From contig VFKK01000006.1 of the NCBI GenBank assembly GCA_009885605.1, forward strand, positions 1-8,120: a DNA stretch of 8,120 nt, in the 5' to 3' direction. The notes beneath the pieces are model-generated. The model worked only from the letters and a program-made list of their open reading frames with translations, made no database searches and had not been told where the DNA came from. Shown piece by piece: positions 1 to 7,429 of the stretch; position 1 is the first letter of the stretch, and each line of letters begins with the position of its first letter. The DNA comes from Cyclobacteriaceae bacterium. GTDB taxonomy: Bacteria > Bacteroidota > Bacteroidia > Cytophagales > Cyclobacteriaceae. A program made the position numbers and the translations under genes.

Positions 1-25
1 ACTTCAATTGAAAGGAGCAAAAAAA

Positions 26-625
26 TTAAGCTTCGGGAGTAATCTCTCCCTCTTCATAAAACTTGTAACGCAAAACCAATTCCAAAGCTAAAGTAATAGC
101 CCGATTGATGGGATGTTGATGGCAAAGGGATTCATCGATGTCTTTAAGCCTGGTGTAATATCCGGTGGCTAAAGGTATTTCCATGTCCTGATTGATCCTC
201 AAGGTCGATTCCTGGTATTTTTCTGCTTTTTCATCTTTGAGGATTTTGCAGATAATCAATTCTTTTTTTCCTAATCGATCTCTCCTTGCAGAGGCTCCAA
301 ATAGTCGGCAAATCATTCCTCTTTTTGAGTAGTTTCCGCAAAATCCCTTGCTTCCATCTTCCGATTGAGATCGATAAACAATGCAATTCCCCGGCTCGGT
401 GTGAGCCTCCAAAGCGACCAGCGTGGATTCGGCAAGTCCTTTTTCGTAAAGATCGAAGGCAAGAGGTAAAAATTCTTGCGGGGAGGCCGGAACCTGAGGA
501 TTAGCACAGCAGAAGCCACAGCCAGACTTACAACCCAAACCCGCCTCAGAAGCAAATTGCTTAACTTCGGAATCCAGCTCCTCAAACAAGTCCAGAACTG
601 CCTGGGATTTCTCAGCGAGATTCAT
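26..625 (-). CDS. YkgJ-type CxxxCxxCC zinc/iron-chelate domain protein
   Basis: This complete protein of 199 residues belongs by motif to the YkgJ/PF03692 group of putative Zn- or Fe-chelating cysteine-cluster proteins; no reaction is established for the family. The diagnostic cluster is C32-x3-C36-x2-C39-C40 near the N-terminus. It is followed by the usual second block, here GNCIVY (C81), C96 and ICRLFG (C106), with further cysteines at C126 and C168. The spacing fits four to eight metal ligands, but which cysteines bind is not visible. There is no signal peptide or membrane segment, so it should be cytosolic. The ATG at 623-625 is preceded by a purine-rich AAAGAAAGAG that could act as a ribosome binding site, and a TACTTTTG promoter element lies 23 bases upstream. 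It is divergent from the LOG-family gene. Family assignment is firm; biological role is unknown. Confidence 0.85.
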   Translation of the reverse strand: MNLAEKSQAVLDLFEELDSEVKQFASEAGLGCKSGCGFCCANPQVPASPQEFLPLAFDLYEKGLAESTLVALEAHTEPGNCIVYRSQSEDGSKGFCGNYSKRGMICRLFGASARRDRLGKKELIICKILKDEKAEKYQESTLRINQDMEIPLATGYYTRLKDIDESLCHQHPINRAITLALELVLRYKFYEEGEITPEA

Positions 626-648
626 CTCTTTCTTTATTAATTAGTGCA

Positions 649-656
649 CAAAAGTA
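649..656 (-). promoter_or_regulatory. Candidate Bacteroidota -7 element for the YkgJ-type gene
   Basis: Read on the minus strand the sequence is TACTTTTG, an exact match to the Bacteroidota sigma-A -7 consensus TAnnTTTG. It ends 23 bases before the ATG at 625, which would give a leader of roughly 15 to 20 bases containing the purine-rich AAAGAAAGAG. I found no TTG-type -33 element at the expected 19 to 23 bases upstream, so the call rests on the -7 box and its position alone. Confidence 0.5.
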
Positions 657-800
657 CATCCGCTGAAGCATTAAGAGCCATGACAGTTGGGATTTTTTTT
701 ATCTTGATTTTCAATCATTTAGAATAGTATTATCTCGAATCCCTCATTTACTTCGTTTATTTGAGTGAATGGATCGTTTTCTTTAAAAAAAATCAAGTGT

Positions 801-1526
801 ATGGCTAGTCTGGAAAATGAAAAAGAAGATGAAAGAATCCGTCAGGCTTTCAAGGAGCGGGATTGGAATGAGATAAAAAGCGCCGATTCTTGGTCAATAT
901 TCAAGATCATGTCAGAATTCGTAGATGGCTTCGAAAAATTAGCCAAAATCGGACCCTGTGTTTCAATTTTTGGATCGGCCCGCACTCCCAGGGACCACGA
1001 ATATTATAAAATAGCTGAAGAAGTCGCCGCGAAATTAGTCCGCCATGGCTATGGTGTTATTACTGGCGGAGGACCGGGCATCATGGAAGCAGGAAACAAA
1101 GGAGCTCATTCGGAAGGGGGAAAATCCGTAGGTCTCAATATTGTCTTGCCATTTGAGCAATTCAACAACATCTACATCGATAGAGACAAATTGATGACCT
1201 TCGATTATTTCTTTGTTCGTAAAGTCCTCTTTATTCGATATGCTCAGGGGTTTGTAGTACTTCCGGGTGGGTTTGGTACGTTGGATGAGCTTTTTGAGGC
1301 ACTTACCTTGATACAAACAAATAAAATTGGACGCTTCCCAATTGTTTTGGTAGGTAAATCCTATTGGGGAGGGTTAATTGACTGGATTAAACAAACACTG
1401 ATTGAAGAAAATAAATATGCTAAGCCAGAAGATCTGGACCTCTTTTGGCTGGTAGATGATGCCACGGAAGCGGTAAAGGTAATTGACGATTTCTACAGCA
1501 AATATCTGCTTAGTCCGAACTTCTAA
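801..1526 (+). CDS. LOG/TIGR00730-family Rossmann-fold protein
   Basis: From the chosen start this is a 241-residue protein of the LOG family (formerly annotated as lysine decarboxylase-like). Characterised members remove the ribose 5'-phosphate from cytokinin nucleotides or other nucleoside monophosphates. Visible motifs are FGSARTP at the start of the Rossmann fold, GGGPGIMEA from residue 89, and the family hallmark PGGFGTLDE at 155-163, which holds the nucleotide-binding glycines and catalytic Glu. About 45 charged, helical residues precede the fold, as is common in the GSARTP subgroup. An in-frame GTG at 765 would add 12 residues (MNGSFSLKKIKC); I prefer the ATG at 801 because that extension resembles no part of the family. 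No Shine-Dalgarno sequence precedes either start. Its stop overlaps the transglycosylase start by one base. Family is secure; the substrate is inferred and untested. Confidence 0.9.
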   Translation: MASLENEKEDERIRQAFKERDWNEIKSADSWSIFKIMSEFVDGFEKLAKIGPCVSIFGSARTPRDHEYYKIAEEVAAKLVRHGYGVITGGGPGIMEAGNKGAHSEGGKSVGLNIVLPFEQFNNIYIDRDKLMTFDYFFVRKVLFIRYAQGFVVLPGGFGTLDELFEALTLIQTNKIGRFPIVLVGKSYWGGLIDWIKQTLIEENKYAKPEDLDLFWLVDDATEAVKVIDDFYSKYLLSPNF

Positions 1527-2464
1527 TGCAAAAAATTCACTTGTTTATTATCTATGCTTTGCTTAGCTGTAGCCTATTCTTGGCAGGATATTCCTTCTGG
1601 AGAAATACCTCGCAGTCAACCTCTGAGGATATATTCCAGGACGAACAGGTTCTTCAATCAAGACCTAATCCGTCCCGAGATTCAGTAAGACTTTTTGATA
1701 TCCCTTCAGAATTAGATTTTGCGGGGGAAAAAGTCCCCTTGGAAACAGGAGATGTTTTAGAAAGACTGGAGCGAGAAATCTACGTGAACGCCTATTGGGA
1801 ATCGAACATGATCCTTCTGATGAAGCGATCTGCCAAATACCTTCCGGAAATTGAGCGAATGCTGAAAGAGAATGGAGTCCCCGATGATTTCAAATATCTG
1901 GCTATGGCCGAAAGCGGTTTGATGAATGTCGGCTCTCCGGCAGGGGCCAGAGGATTTTGGCAAATCCTGGAAACCACTGGCAAAGAATATGGGCTGGAAA
2001 TTTCCAATGACGTAGACGAGCGCTACCATCTTGAAAAATCCACTGAAGCTGCTTCAAAGTATTTCAAAAAAGCACATGCAAAATTTGGAGAATGGACTGC
2101 GGTGGCAGCAAGCTACAACATGGGACAGACAGGATTTGCAAAGCGACAAGAGGAGCAACTTCACCGCAACTACTACGAAATGTATCTGAATGATGAGACC
2201 AGCCGCTACTTGTTTCGGATTTTAGCTTTCAAAGTCATTTTTGAAAATCCGGAATCCTTTGGGTTTTACCTTCTTGAAAGTGATTATTACAAAAATTCTC
2301 CCTTGAAAATTATTGAAGTCAATCAGGATATCAAGGACTTGCCCCGATGGGCCAAACAGCAAGGCAGCAGCTACAAAAATCTAAAACTTTATAATCCATG
2401 GCTTCGTGATCAGGATCTGAATGTGAAGCGAGGAAAAGTCTATGAAATAAAGCTTCCGGAGTAA
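1526..2464 (+). CDS. Membrane-anchored MltD-like lytic transglycosylase
   Basis: This 312-residue protein carries an SLT (family 1) lysozyme-like domain at roughly residues 100-225. Such enzymes cleave the MurNAc-GlcNAc bond of peptidoglycan with formation of 1,6-anhydro-MurNAc. The catalytic Glu is E129 in AMAESGL; GARGFWQIL follows, and AVAASYNMG contributes the conserved SYN motif. The run-up LPEIERMLKENGVPDDFKYL is typical of the MltD branch. An N-terminal hydrophobic stretch (about residues 4-25) should direct it to the membrane. C15 in LLSC is a poor lipobox because hydrophobicity continues past it, so an uncleaved anchor is likelier than a lipoprotein. The C-terminal 55 residues (EVNQDIKDLPRWAK... 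to YEIKLPE) resemble the divergent LysM-like tail of MltD proteins, but no clear LysM is visible. Its ATG overlaps the preceding TAA, suggesting translational coupling with the LOG-family gene. Confidence 0.9.
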   Translation: MQKIHLFIIYALLSCSLFLAGYSFWRNTSQSTSEDIFQDEQVLQSRPNPSRDSVRLFDIPSELDFAGEKVPLETGDVLERLEREIYVNAYWESNMILLMKRSAKYLPEIERMLKENGVPDDFKYLAMAESGLMNVGSPAGARGFWQILETTGKEYGLEISNDVDERYHLEKSTEAASKYFKKAHAKFGEWTAVAASYNMGQTGFAKRQEEQLHRNYYEMYLNDETSRYLFRILAFKVIFENPESFGFYLLESDYYKNSPLKIIEVNQDIKDLPRWAKQQGSSYKNLKLYNPWLRDQDLNVKRGKVYEIKLPE

Positions 2465-2558
2465 TTTTAAACTTTCCCGAATCAATTTCCCAAAACTTCC
2501 GGTCTAATTCGCAGGTTACTACTTTAGAATTTGGCTATCGCTTCCGCCTGAAAATGCG

Positions 2559-2566
2559 TAACTTCG
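2559..2566 (+). promoter_or_regulatory. Weak candidate -7 element upstream of uvrA
   Basis: TAACTTCG differs at one position from the Bacteroidota -7 consensus TAnnTTTG and lies 25 bases before the preferred uvrA ATG. A TTTG at 2530-2533 could be a -33 element, but the 25-base gap to the -7 box is longer than usual. An alternative one-mismatch box, TACTTTAG, lies at 2520-2527. The 127-base spacer shows no hairpin terminator after the transglycosylase gene, so read-through from upstream is also possible. Confidence 0.3.
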
Positions 2567-2591
2567 CCGTTTAAAATTGTCAGTCCCCTTT

Positions 2592-5441
2592 ATGAGTCAA
2601 TCCACTCCTTCACAGGAAGAATACATCGAAATTTTTGGTGCCAGAGAACATAATCTCAAAAACCTTGATCTGAAAATCCCCCGAAATAAGCTCGTGGTGA
2701 TTACCGGTCTGAGTGGTAGCGGGAAAAGTTCACTTGCTTTTGATACAATCTATGCCGAAGGTCAACGACGCTACATGGAGAGTTTCTCGGCATATGCCCG
2801 CTCCTTCCTCGGTGGAATGGAAAGGCCGGATGTGGATAAGATTAACGGGCTTTCGCCGGTGATCGCGATTGAGCAAAAAACTACATCTAAAAATCCGCGG
2901 TCTACTGTAGGCACGGTGACGGAGATTTACGATTTCATGCGTTTACTTTTTGCCAGGGCAGGGGAAGCTTATTCCTATCTCACCGGCACCAGAATGATTA
3001 GGCAAACAGAGGATCAGATCATCGAGCAGCTTTTTACCAAGTTTCTGGGCAAAAAACTTTATATACTCGCGCCAGTGGTGAAAGGTAGAAAAGGCCATTA
3101 TCGGGAGCTTTTCGAGCAAATCCGAAAAATGGGATTTTCGAAAGTTCGGATCGATGGAGTTGTAATGGATATCGAACCCAAAATGCAGGTAGATCGATAC
3201 AAAATCCACGACATAGAGATCGTCATCGACCGAATTGTTGCAGATGAGGAAGACCGGTTTCGCATCACCCAGTCTTTGAAAGCGGGACTTCAGCATGGCA
3301 AAGGAGTAATCATGATTCGGGATGAATCCGGAGAAATTCATCATTTCTCCAAATATCTGATGGATCCCGAGACAGGACTTTCCTATGAGGAGCCTGCTCC
3401 AAATACTTTTTCGTTCAACAGTCCCTATGGAGCTTGTCCCACCTGCAATGGCTTGGGAGTAATCGAAGAAATCACCCGTGAAAGCATCATCCCCGATCCA
3501 AGCCTGAGCATTACACGGGGTGGAATTGCGCCATTGGGTGAATATAGAGATATCTGGATTTTTAAAAAGATCGAAGCAATTCTGAAGCATTACAAGTGCA
3601 GTATGAGCACTCCGATCGGGGAACTTCCCGAAGAAGTAGTGGATGTGCTGCTCAATGGAGATAGGGTCGAAGTAGCTGTTGATTCGACAAAATATCCCGG
3701 CACAAAATGGCACACAACTTTCGAAGGAATTATCGTCTTTCTCCAAAAATATCAGGAAGGAAGCTCGGATAAAATCCAGGATTGGGTGAGTGAATTTACC
3801 TCTATCCAAAAATGCCCGGATTGCCAAGGCTATCGATTGAAGAAAGAAGCCCTGCACATCAAAATTGATGGAAAACACATCGGTGAGCTTGCCATGCTGG
3901 ATATTCGGGCACTTGGTGATTGGTTTGATGGCCTGGAGGATCGCCTCACAGCTAAACAAAAAATTATCGCCCACGAAGTCTTGAAAGAAATCCGTAAGCG
4001 AATCGGATTCTTGCTCGACATTGGATTGGATTATCTTTCGCTGAATCGTCCGCTGAGAACACTTTCGGGAGGAGAAGCGCAGCGAATCAGATTAGCTACT
4101 CAGATCGGGACACAATTGGTCGGTGTGCTTTACATTTTGGATGAACCCAGCATAGGCCTTCATCAGCGCGATAATGTGAAATTGATAAAAGCCCTCCAAA
4201 GTCTTCGGGATTTGGGAAATTCTGTATTAGTCGTAGAGCATGATAAAGACATGATGATGGAGGCAGATTATGTAATCGACATGGGCCCAGGAGCGGGAAG
4301 ACATGGCGGCCATATCGTCGCGGCAGGAATTCCTCAGGAAATCCTTGAAAGCGGAGGAATCACTTCCAAATATTTAAGTGGCAAGCTCGGACTACCTGTT
4401 CCACTGGAAAGAAGAAAAGGAAAAGGCGAAAGATTGGTTCTTAAAGGAGCCAATGGAAATAACCTTAAAAATATAGATCTGGAGCTTCCATTGGGCACGT
4501 TGATTTGCATCACTGGTGTATCGGGAAGCGGCAAAAGCACACTGATCCATGAGACACTTTTTCCGATTTTGAATCGTGAGTTTTACAATTCGAAGAAAGA
4601 AGCAATGATTCATCAGAGTATCACCGGGCTTAGTTTGTTGGACAAAGTGATCGAGGTGGATCAATCTCCAATCGGCAGAACTCCCCGATCCAATCCAGCA
4701 ACTTATACCGGCGTATTTTCAGACATTCGTACACTTTTCACAGAATTACCTGAATCTAAAATCCGTGGGTACAAACCCGGCAGATTTTCGTTCAATGTGA
4801 AAGGCGGACGCTGCGAAGATTGTGAAGGGGCCGGAATGAAACTGATCGAGATGGACTTCCTCCCGGACGTTCACGTTCCTTGTGAAACCTGCAAAGGCAA
4901 GCGCTATAATCGCGAAACCCTTGAGGTAAGATTCAAAGGCAAATCAATTTCTGATGTCCTTGATATGACCGTGGAGCAAGCAGTAGAATTCTTTGATTTT
5001 CAGCCAAAAATACTTCGCAAAATCAAGACGTTGAACGAAGTTGGCCTAGGCTATATCACGCTTGGCCAACATGCAACCACACTTTCCGGGGGAGAAGCCC
5101 AACGTGTAAAATTGGCCACTGAGCTGTCTAAGAAAGACACCGGAAAGACCTTTTACATATTGGATGAGCCAACTACTGGATTACATTTTCAGGATATTGA
5201 ATTGTTGATGTTGGTTGTGAATGGATTGGTAGACAAAGGCAATACTGTTTTGATCATTGAGCATAACCTGGATGTGATCAAGATGGCTGATTTCATCGTT
5301 GATCTGGGACCTGAAGGTGGAAACAAGGGTGGAAGAATCGTCGCTCAAGGAACTCCCGAACAAGTAGCCAAAAACCCTGACAGCTATACTGCTAAATTCC
5401 TCAAGACAGAATTAAACATCCAATCACTGGTAAAATCATAG
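2592..5441 (+). CDS. uvrA: UvrA, excinuclease ABC subunit A
   Basis: UvrA is the damage-recognising ATPase of nucleotide excision repair; it loads UvrB on damaged DNA in the cytoplasm. From the chosen start the protein has 949 residues, the usual length. All elements are intact: first Walker A GLSGSGKS at 39-46; insertion-domain zinc ligands C282/C285 and C408/C411; first signature LSGGEAQR at 491-498 and Walker B LDEPSIGLH around D517; second Walker A GVSGSGKS at 642-649; second zinc module C741/C744/C764/C767; second signature LSGGEAQR at 831-838 and Walker B LDEPTTGLH around D858. An in-frame TTG at 2577 would add five residues (MSVPF); the ATG at 2592 is preferred because homology begins only at EYIEIFGAREHNLKNL. 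No Shine-Dalgarno sequence is seen before either. It appears to be a separate unit between the transglycosylase and the kinase. No SOS-type operator was recognised. Confidence 0.98.
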   Translation: MSQSTPSQEEYIEIFGAREHNLKNLDLKIPRNKLVVITGLSGSGKSSLAFDTIYAEGQRRYMESFSAYARSFLGGMERPDVDKINGLSPVIAIEQKTTSKNPRSTVGTVTEIYDFMRLLFARAGEAYSYLTGTRMIRQTEDQIIEQLFTKFLGKKLYILAPVVKGRKGHYRELFEQIRKMGFSKVRIDGVVMDIEPKMQVDRYKIHDIEIVIDRIVADEEDRFRITQSLKAGLQHGKGVIMIRDESGEIHHFSKYLMDPETGLSYEEPAPNTFSFNSPYGACPTCNGLGVIEEITRESIIPDPSLSITRGGIAPLGEYRDIWIFKKIEAILKHYKCSMSTPIGELPEEVVDVLLNGDRVEVAVDSTKYPGTKWHTTFEGIIVFLQKYQEGSSDKIQDWVSEFTSIQKCPDCQGYRLKKEALHIKIDGKHIGELAMLDIRALGDWFDGLEDRLTAKQKIIAHEVLKEIRKRIGFLLDIGLDYLSLNRPLRTLSGGEAQRIRLATQIGTQLVGVLYILDEPSIGLHQRDNVKLIKALQSLRDLGNSVLVVEHDKDMMMEADYVIDMGPGAGRHGGHIVAAGIPQEILESGGITSKYLSGKLGLPVPLERRKGKGERLVLKGANGNNLKNIDLELPLGTLICITGVSGSGKSTLIHETLFPILNREFYNSKKEAMIHQSITGLSLLDKVIEVDQSPIGRTPRSNPATYTGVFSDIRTLFTELPESKIRGYKPGRFSFNVKGGRCEDCEGAGMKLIEMDFLPDVHVPCETCKGKRYNRETLEVRFKGKSISDVLDMTVEQAVEFFDFQPKILRKIKTLNEVGLGYITLGQHATTLSGGEAQRVKLATELSKKDTGKTFYILDEPTTGLHFQDIELLMLVVNGLVDKGNTVLIIEHNLDVIKMADFIVDLGPEGGNKGGRIVAQGTPEQVAKNPDSYTAKFLKTELNIQSLVKS

Positions 5442-5468
5442 CTTTAATCCTTTTATCAAATTAAAATC

Positions 5469-5485
5469 ATCAGTTCTATCCTGAT
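5469..5485. repeat. Short inverted repeat in the kinase promoter region
   Basis: ATCAG (5469-5473) and CTGAT (5481-5485) form a perfect 5-base inverted repeat around a 7-base spacer, directly upstream of the -7 element of the kinase gene. It could be an operator half-site pair or chance; arms this short arise often by chance and no T-run follows, so it is not a terminator. Confidence 0.25.
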
Positions 5486-5488
5486 CTC

Positions 5489-5496
5489 TATCTTTG
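5489..5496 (+). promoter_or_regulatory. Candidate -7 element of the sensor kinase operon
   Basis: TATCTTTG exactly matches the Bacteroidota -7 consensus TAnnTTTG and stands in the 62-base gap between uvrA and the kinase gene. Only seven bases separate it from the kinase ATG, so a transcript starting at the usual distance would have almost no leader. No TTG-type -33 box is present 19 to 23 bases upstream. The position argues that the kinase-regulator pair has its own promoter rather than depending only on read-through from uvrA. Confidence 0.55.
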
Positions 5497-5503
5497 GCGG
5501 TCA

Positions 5504-6556
5504 ATGAACAGGCTGAGGTTATATTGGATTTTACAAATTCTGGGATGGGGATCGTTCGCCTTCGTGAATATTCTGTTTGCCTCACTCTCAAGCGGAATAT
5601 CGGCGGTACAACTTTGGGCTTTTGTCGTTTTAGCAATTTTTTACCTCCTTTCCACTCACTTTCTTCGCTTCATTGTCAAGTCCTACGAGTGGTTTAAACA
5701 AAGCATTCCCCAGCTCCTATTTCAATCCTTACTCGCAATTTTAGCCCTGAGTTTTGTCAACATCGTCGCTCAGATTCTGATCAATATTGGATTCGGAACG
5801 CTCCGTCCTGCTGAGGATTTCAAGATCGTTATTATTTTGGTAAACCTGTTTGTGGCGTTCCTTTACTATGCTATCTGGTTTTTGCTTTATTTCCTTTTCC
5901 ACTTTCTGGACAGCTATAATACTTCCCTGAAATACGAAGCTAAAATAAATGAATTCCGACTCAATCACCTGAAAAGCCAGCTTAACCCCCACTTCATCTT
6001 TAATGCATTGAACAGCGTAAGAGCACTGGTGGATGAGGATCCTGTGAAGGCAAAAACCGCCATCACACTTATCTCCAACATGCTTAGATTCTCGTTGATG
6101 ATGGATAAAAAACAGACAATTGATTTCTCCGATGAATTAAACACCGTGAGTGATTATCTGGAACTGGAGACAATCCGATTTGAAGAGCGGCTGACCGTGG
6201 TCTATCAAATTGAGGATGAGTCTTACAGTTATAAAATTCCCCCTATGATGCTCCAGACCATTGTAGAAAACGCAATTAAACACGGTATTTCAAACCTGCT
6301 AAAAGGCGGAATAATTGAAATCAAATGTCGGGAAGGTCTTGAAGAGGACCTTTATATTCAGGTAAAAAATAGCGGCCAACTTACCACTCAGCCCAATCTC
6401 AAAGCACAGGGAGAGAAAGGCCATGGCATAAGCAATACTGTGCAAAGACTAAAACTAGTCTATGGAGATAAGGCCAGCTTCCGTATCTTCAACTCGGGAA
6501 CCGAATTCGTGATTGCTGAAATCAAAATACCAAAACAAAGAGTTAATTTACCCTAA
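5504..6556 (+). CDS. LytS/YehU-type sensor histidine kinase
   Basis: This 350-residue integral membrane kinase belongs to the His_kinase (PF06580) plus HATPase_c class, which autophosphorylates and passes phosphate to a LytTR regulator. Four membrane segments are predicted by eye at about 6-28, 34-58, 69-95 and 106-135, with little extracytoplasmic sequence, so the stimulus is probably sensed in or near the membrane. A short linker (about 136-155) leads to the phosphoacceptor H163 in QLNPHFIFNALNS. The ATP-binding parts are present: N-box VENAIKHG with N256, a short D-box VKNSG near 287-291, and the G-box GHGISNT from 306. The start is well supported because RLYWILQILGWG is the typical beginning of this family in Bacteroidota. 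The regulator gene follows after 14 bases, so the two should be co-transcribed and are likely partners. The signal is unknown. Confidence 0.95.
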   Translation: MNRLRLYWILQILGWGSFAFVNILFASLSSGISAVQLWAFVVLAIFYLLSTHFLRFIVKSYEWFKQSIPQLLFQSLLAILALSFVNIVAQILINIGFGTLRPAEDFKIVIILVNLFVAFLYYAIWFLLYFLFHFLDSYNTSLKYEAKINEFRLNHLKSQLNPHFIFNALNSVRALVDEDPVKAKTAITLISNMLRFSLMMDKKQTIDFSDELNTVSDYLELETIRFEERLTVVYQIEDESYSYKIPPMMLQTIVENAIKHGISNLLKGGIIEIKCREGLEEDLYIQVKNSGQLTTQPNLKAQGEKGHGISNTVQRLKLVYGDKASFRIFNSGTEFVIAEIKIPKQRVNLP

Positions 6557-6570
6557 CAAACTCAAGAAAA

Positions 6571-7305
6571 ATGCGAGCCATAGTAATTGACGATGAAAGA
6601 CTAGCACGAAAGGAGCTAATCACACTTCTTAATCAACTCGAAACTGTAGAAGTGGTGGGCGAAGCCGTAAATGTGGACGATGCCAAAGAGAAAATAGATC
6701 TTCTGAATCCTGACGTTATTTTCCTCGACATCCAAATGCCGGAAAAAACAGGTTTTGAGCTCCTCGAAGAACTTGATAATGTTCCTCATGTGATCTTCAC
6801 AACGGCTTACGATGAATATGCCTTAAAAGCTTTTCAGGTGAATGCGTTGGATTATCTCCTAAAACCCATCGAGCCCAAGCGTTTAGAAGAAGCCATCAAC
6901 AAATTGTTGATCAAAATGGAGGGAGGCCCAAAAAGCGAACAATATTCATCTTCTCAAAATCAAAAGAAACTTACTCTTGAAGATCAGGTTTTTGTAAAGG
7001 ACGGGGATAGATGCTGGTTTGTAAGACTTTCAAATGTTCGGTTATTCGAATCAGATGGAAACTACATCAAAGTGTATTTTGAGAACTTCAAACCAATGAT
7101 TCACAAATCTCTCAATGCTTTGGATGAACGTTTGGATGAAAAATCATTTTTTCGTGCCAGCCGCAAACATATTATCAACCTGGGCTGGGTGGAAGCTATA
7201 GAGCCTTGGTTCAATGGTGGATTAGTTGTAACCCTAAAAGGTGGAGATAGAATTGAGGTAAGTCGAAGACAAGCAGCTCGTTTTAAGGAAATGATGAGCC
7301 TCTAA
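6571..7305 (+). CDS. LytTR-family response regulator (LytT/AlgR type)
   Basis: This complete 244-residue response regulator has a receiver domain at about residues 1-118 and a LytTR DNA-binding domain at about 138-242, the standard length for the family. Receiver residues are intact: acidic pair D7/D8, phosphoacceptor D53 in FLDIQMP, T77/T78 in FTTAYD and K98 in LLKPI. The output domain shows SDGNYIKVYF, FFRASRKHIINL and the C-terminal EVSRRQAARFKE, the usual hallmarks of LytTR, which binds DNA through beta-strands and loops as paired direct repeats. The gene starts 14 bases after the kinase stop, with only A-rich sequence (AAGAAAA) before the ATG. It is the probable phosphorylation partner of that kinase. 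Target genes cannot be read from the window: I found no complete LytTR-type repeat pair in the intergenic regions. Confidence 0.95.
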   Translation: MRAIVIDDERLARKELITLLNQLETVEVVGEAVNVDDAKEKIDLLNPDVIFLDIQMPEKTGFELLEELDNVPHVIFTTAYDEYALKAFQVNALDYLLKPIEPKRLEEAINKLLIKMEGGPKSEQYSSSQNQKKLTLEDQVFVKDGDRCWFVRLSNVRLFESDGNYIKVYFENFKPMIHKSLNALDERLDEKSFFRASRKHIINLGWVEAIEPWFNGGLVVTLKGGDRIEVSRRQAARFKEMMSL

Positions 7306-7429
7306 ATTTTTCATATTCAAAAAAAAGCATTTGATTTTCGAAATTAAATTTTGTAACTAGAGGTTGTTAGCTGGAAAGTAAGCTAATTATTTCTATTCAC
7401 ACACTAAAACGCCTATCTGCCACCTACTT

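Noticed and set aside
1..25. Left edge of the window before the YkgJ-type gene
   Set aside because: Only 25 bases of A-rich sequence downstream of that gene; no hairpin or coding signal can be supported.
756..763. TTTATTTG as a -7 promoter box for the LOG-family gene
   Set aside because: It lacks the essential TA at its first two positions and has no -33 partner; the promoter of this gene was not identified.
765..800. GTG at 765 as the start of the LOG-family gene
   Set aside because: The added 12 residues do not look like the family and the ATG at 801 begins a typical N-terminus; kept only as an alternative.
1568..1572. Lipoprotein cleavage site at LLSC (C15) of the transglycosylase
   Set aside because: The hydrophobic segment continues well past the cysteine and Leu at -2 is unfavourable, so an uncleaved membrane anchor fits better.
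2453..2502. Repeated CTTCCGG (2453-2459 and 2496-2502) and TTTCCC near the transglycosylase stop
   Set aside because: The copies are direct, short and do not form a stem or a tract of Ts, so they support neither a terminator nor a mobile-element end.
2943..3974. A 343-codon open frame on the minus strand inside uvrA
   Set aside because: It is fully contained within the highly conserved uvrA coding frame, its translation has no recognisable domain, and long antisense frames are expected opposite such a gene. No promoter or ribosome binding site was seen.
5494..5697. A 67-codon plus-strand frame overlapping the start of the kinase gene
   Set aside because: It is out of frame with the clearly recognisable kinase N-terminus and its translation resembles no known family.
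7330..7353. TTTG ... AAATTTTG as a promoter for the second LytTR regulator
   Set aside because: The -7 half has a mismatch in the TA pair and the 12-base gap is much too short for a Bacteroidota promoter.
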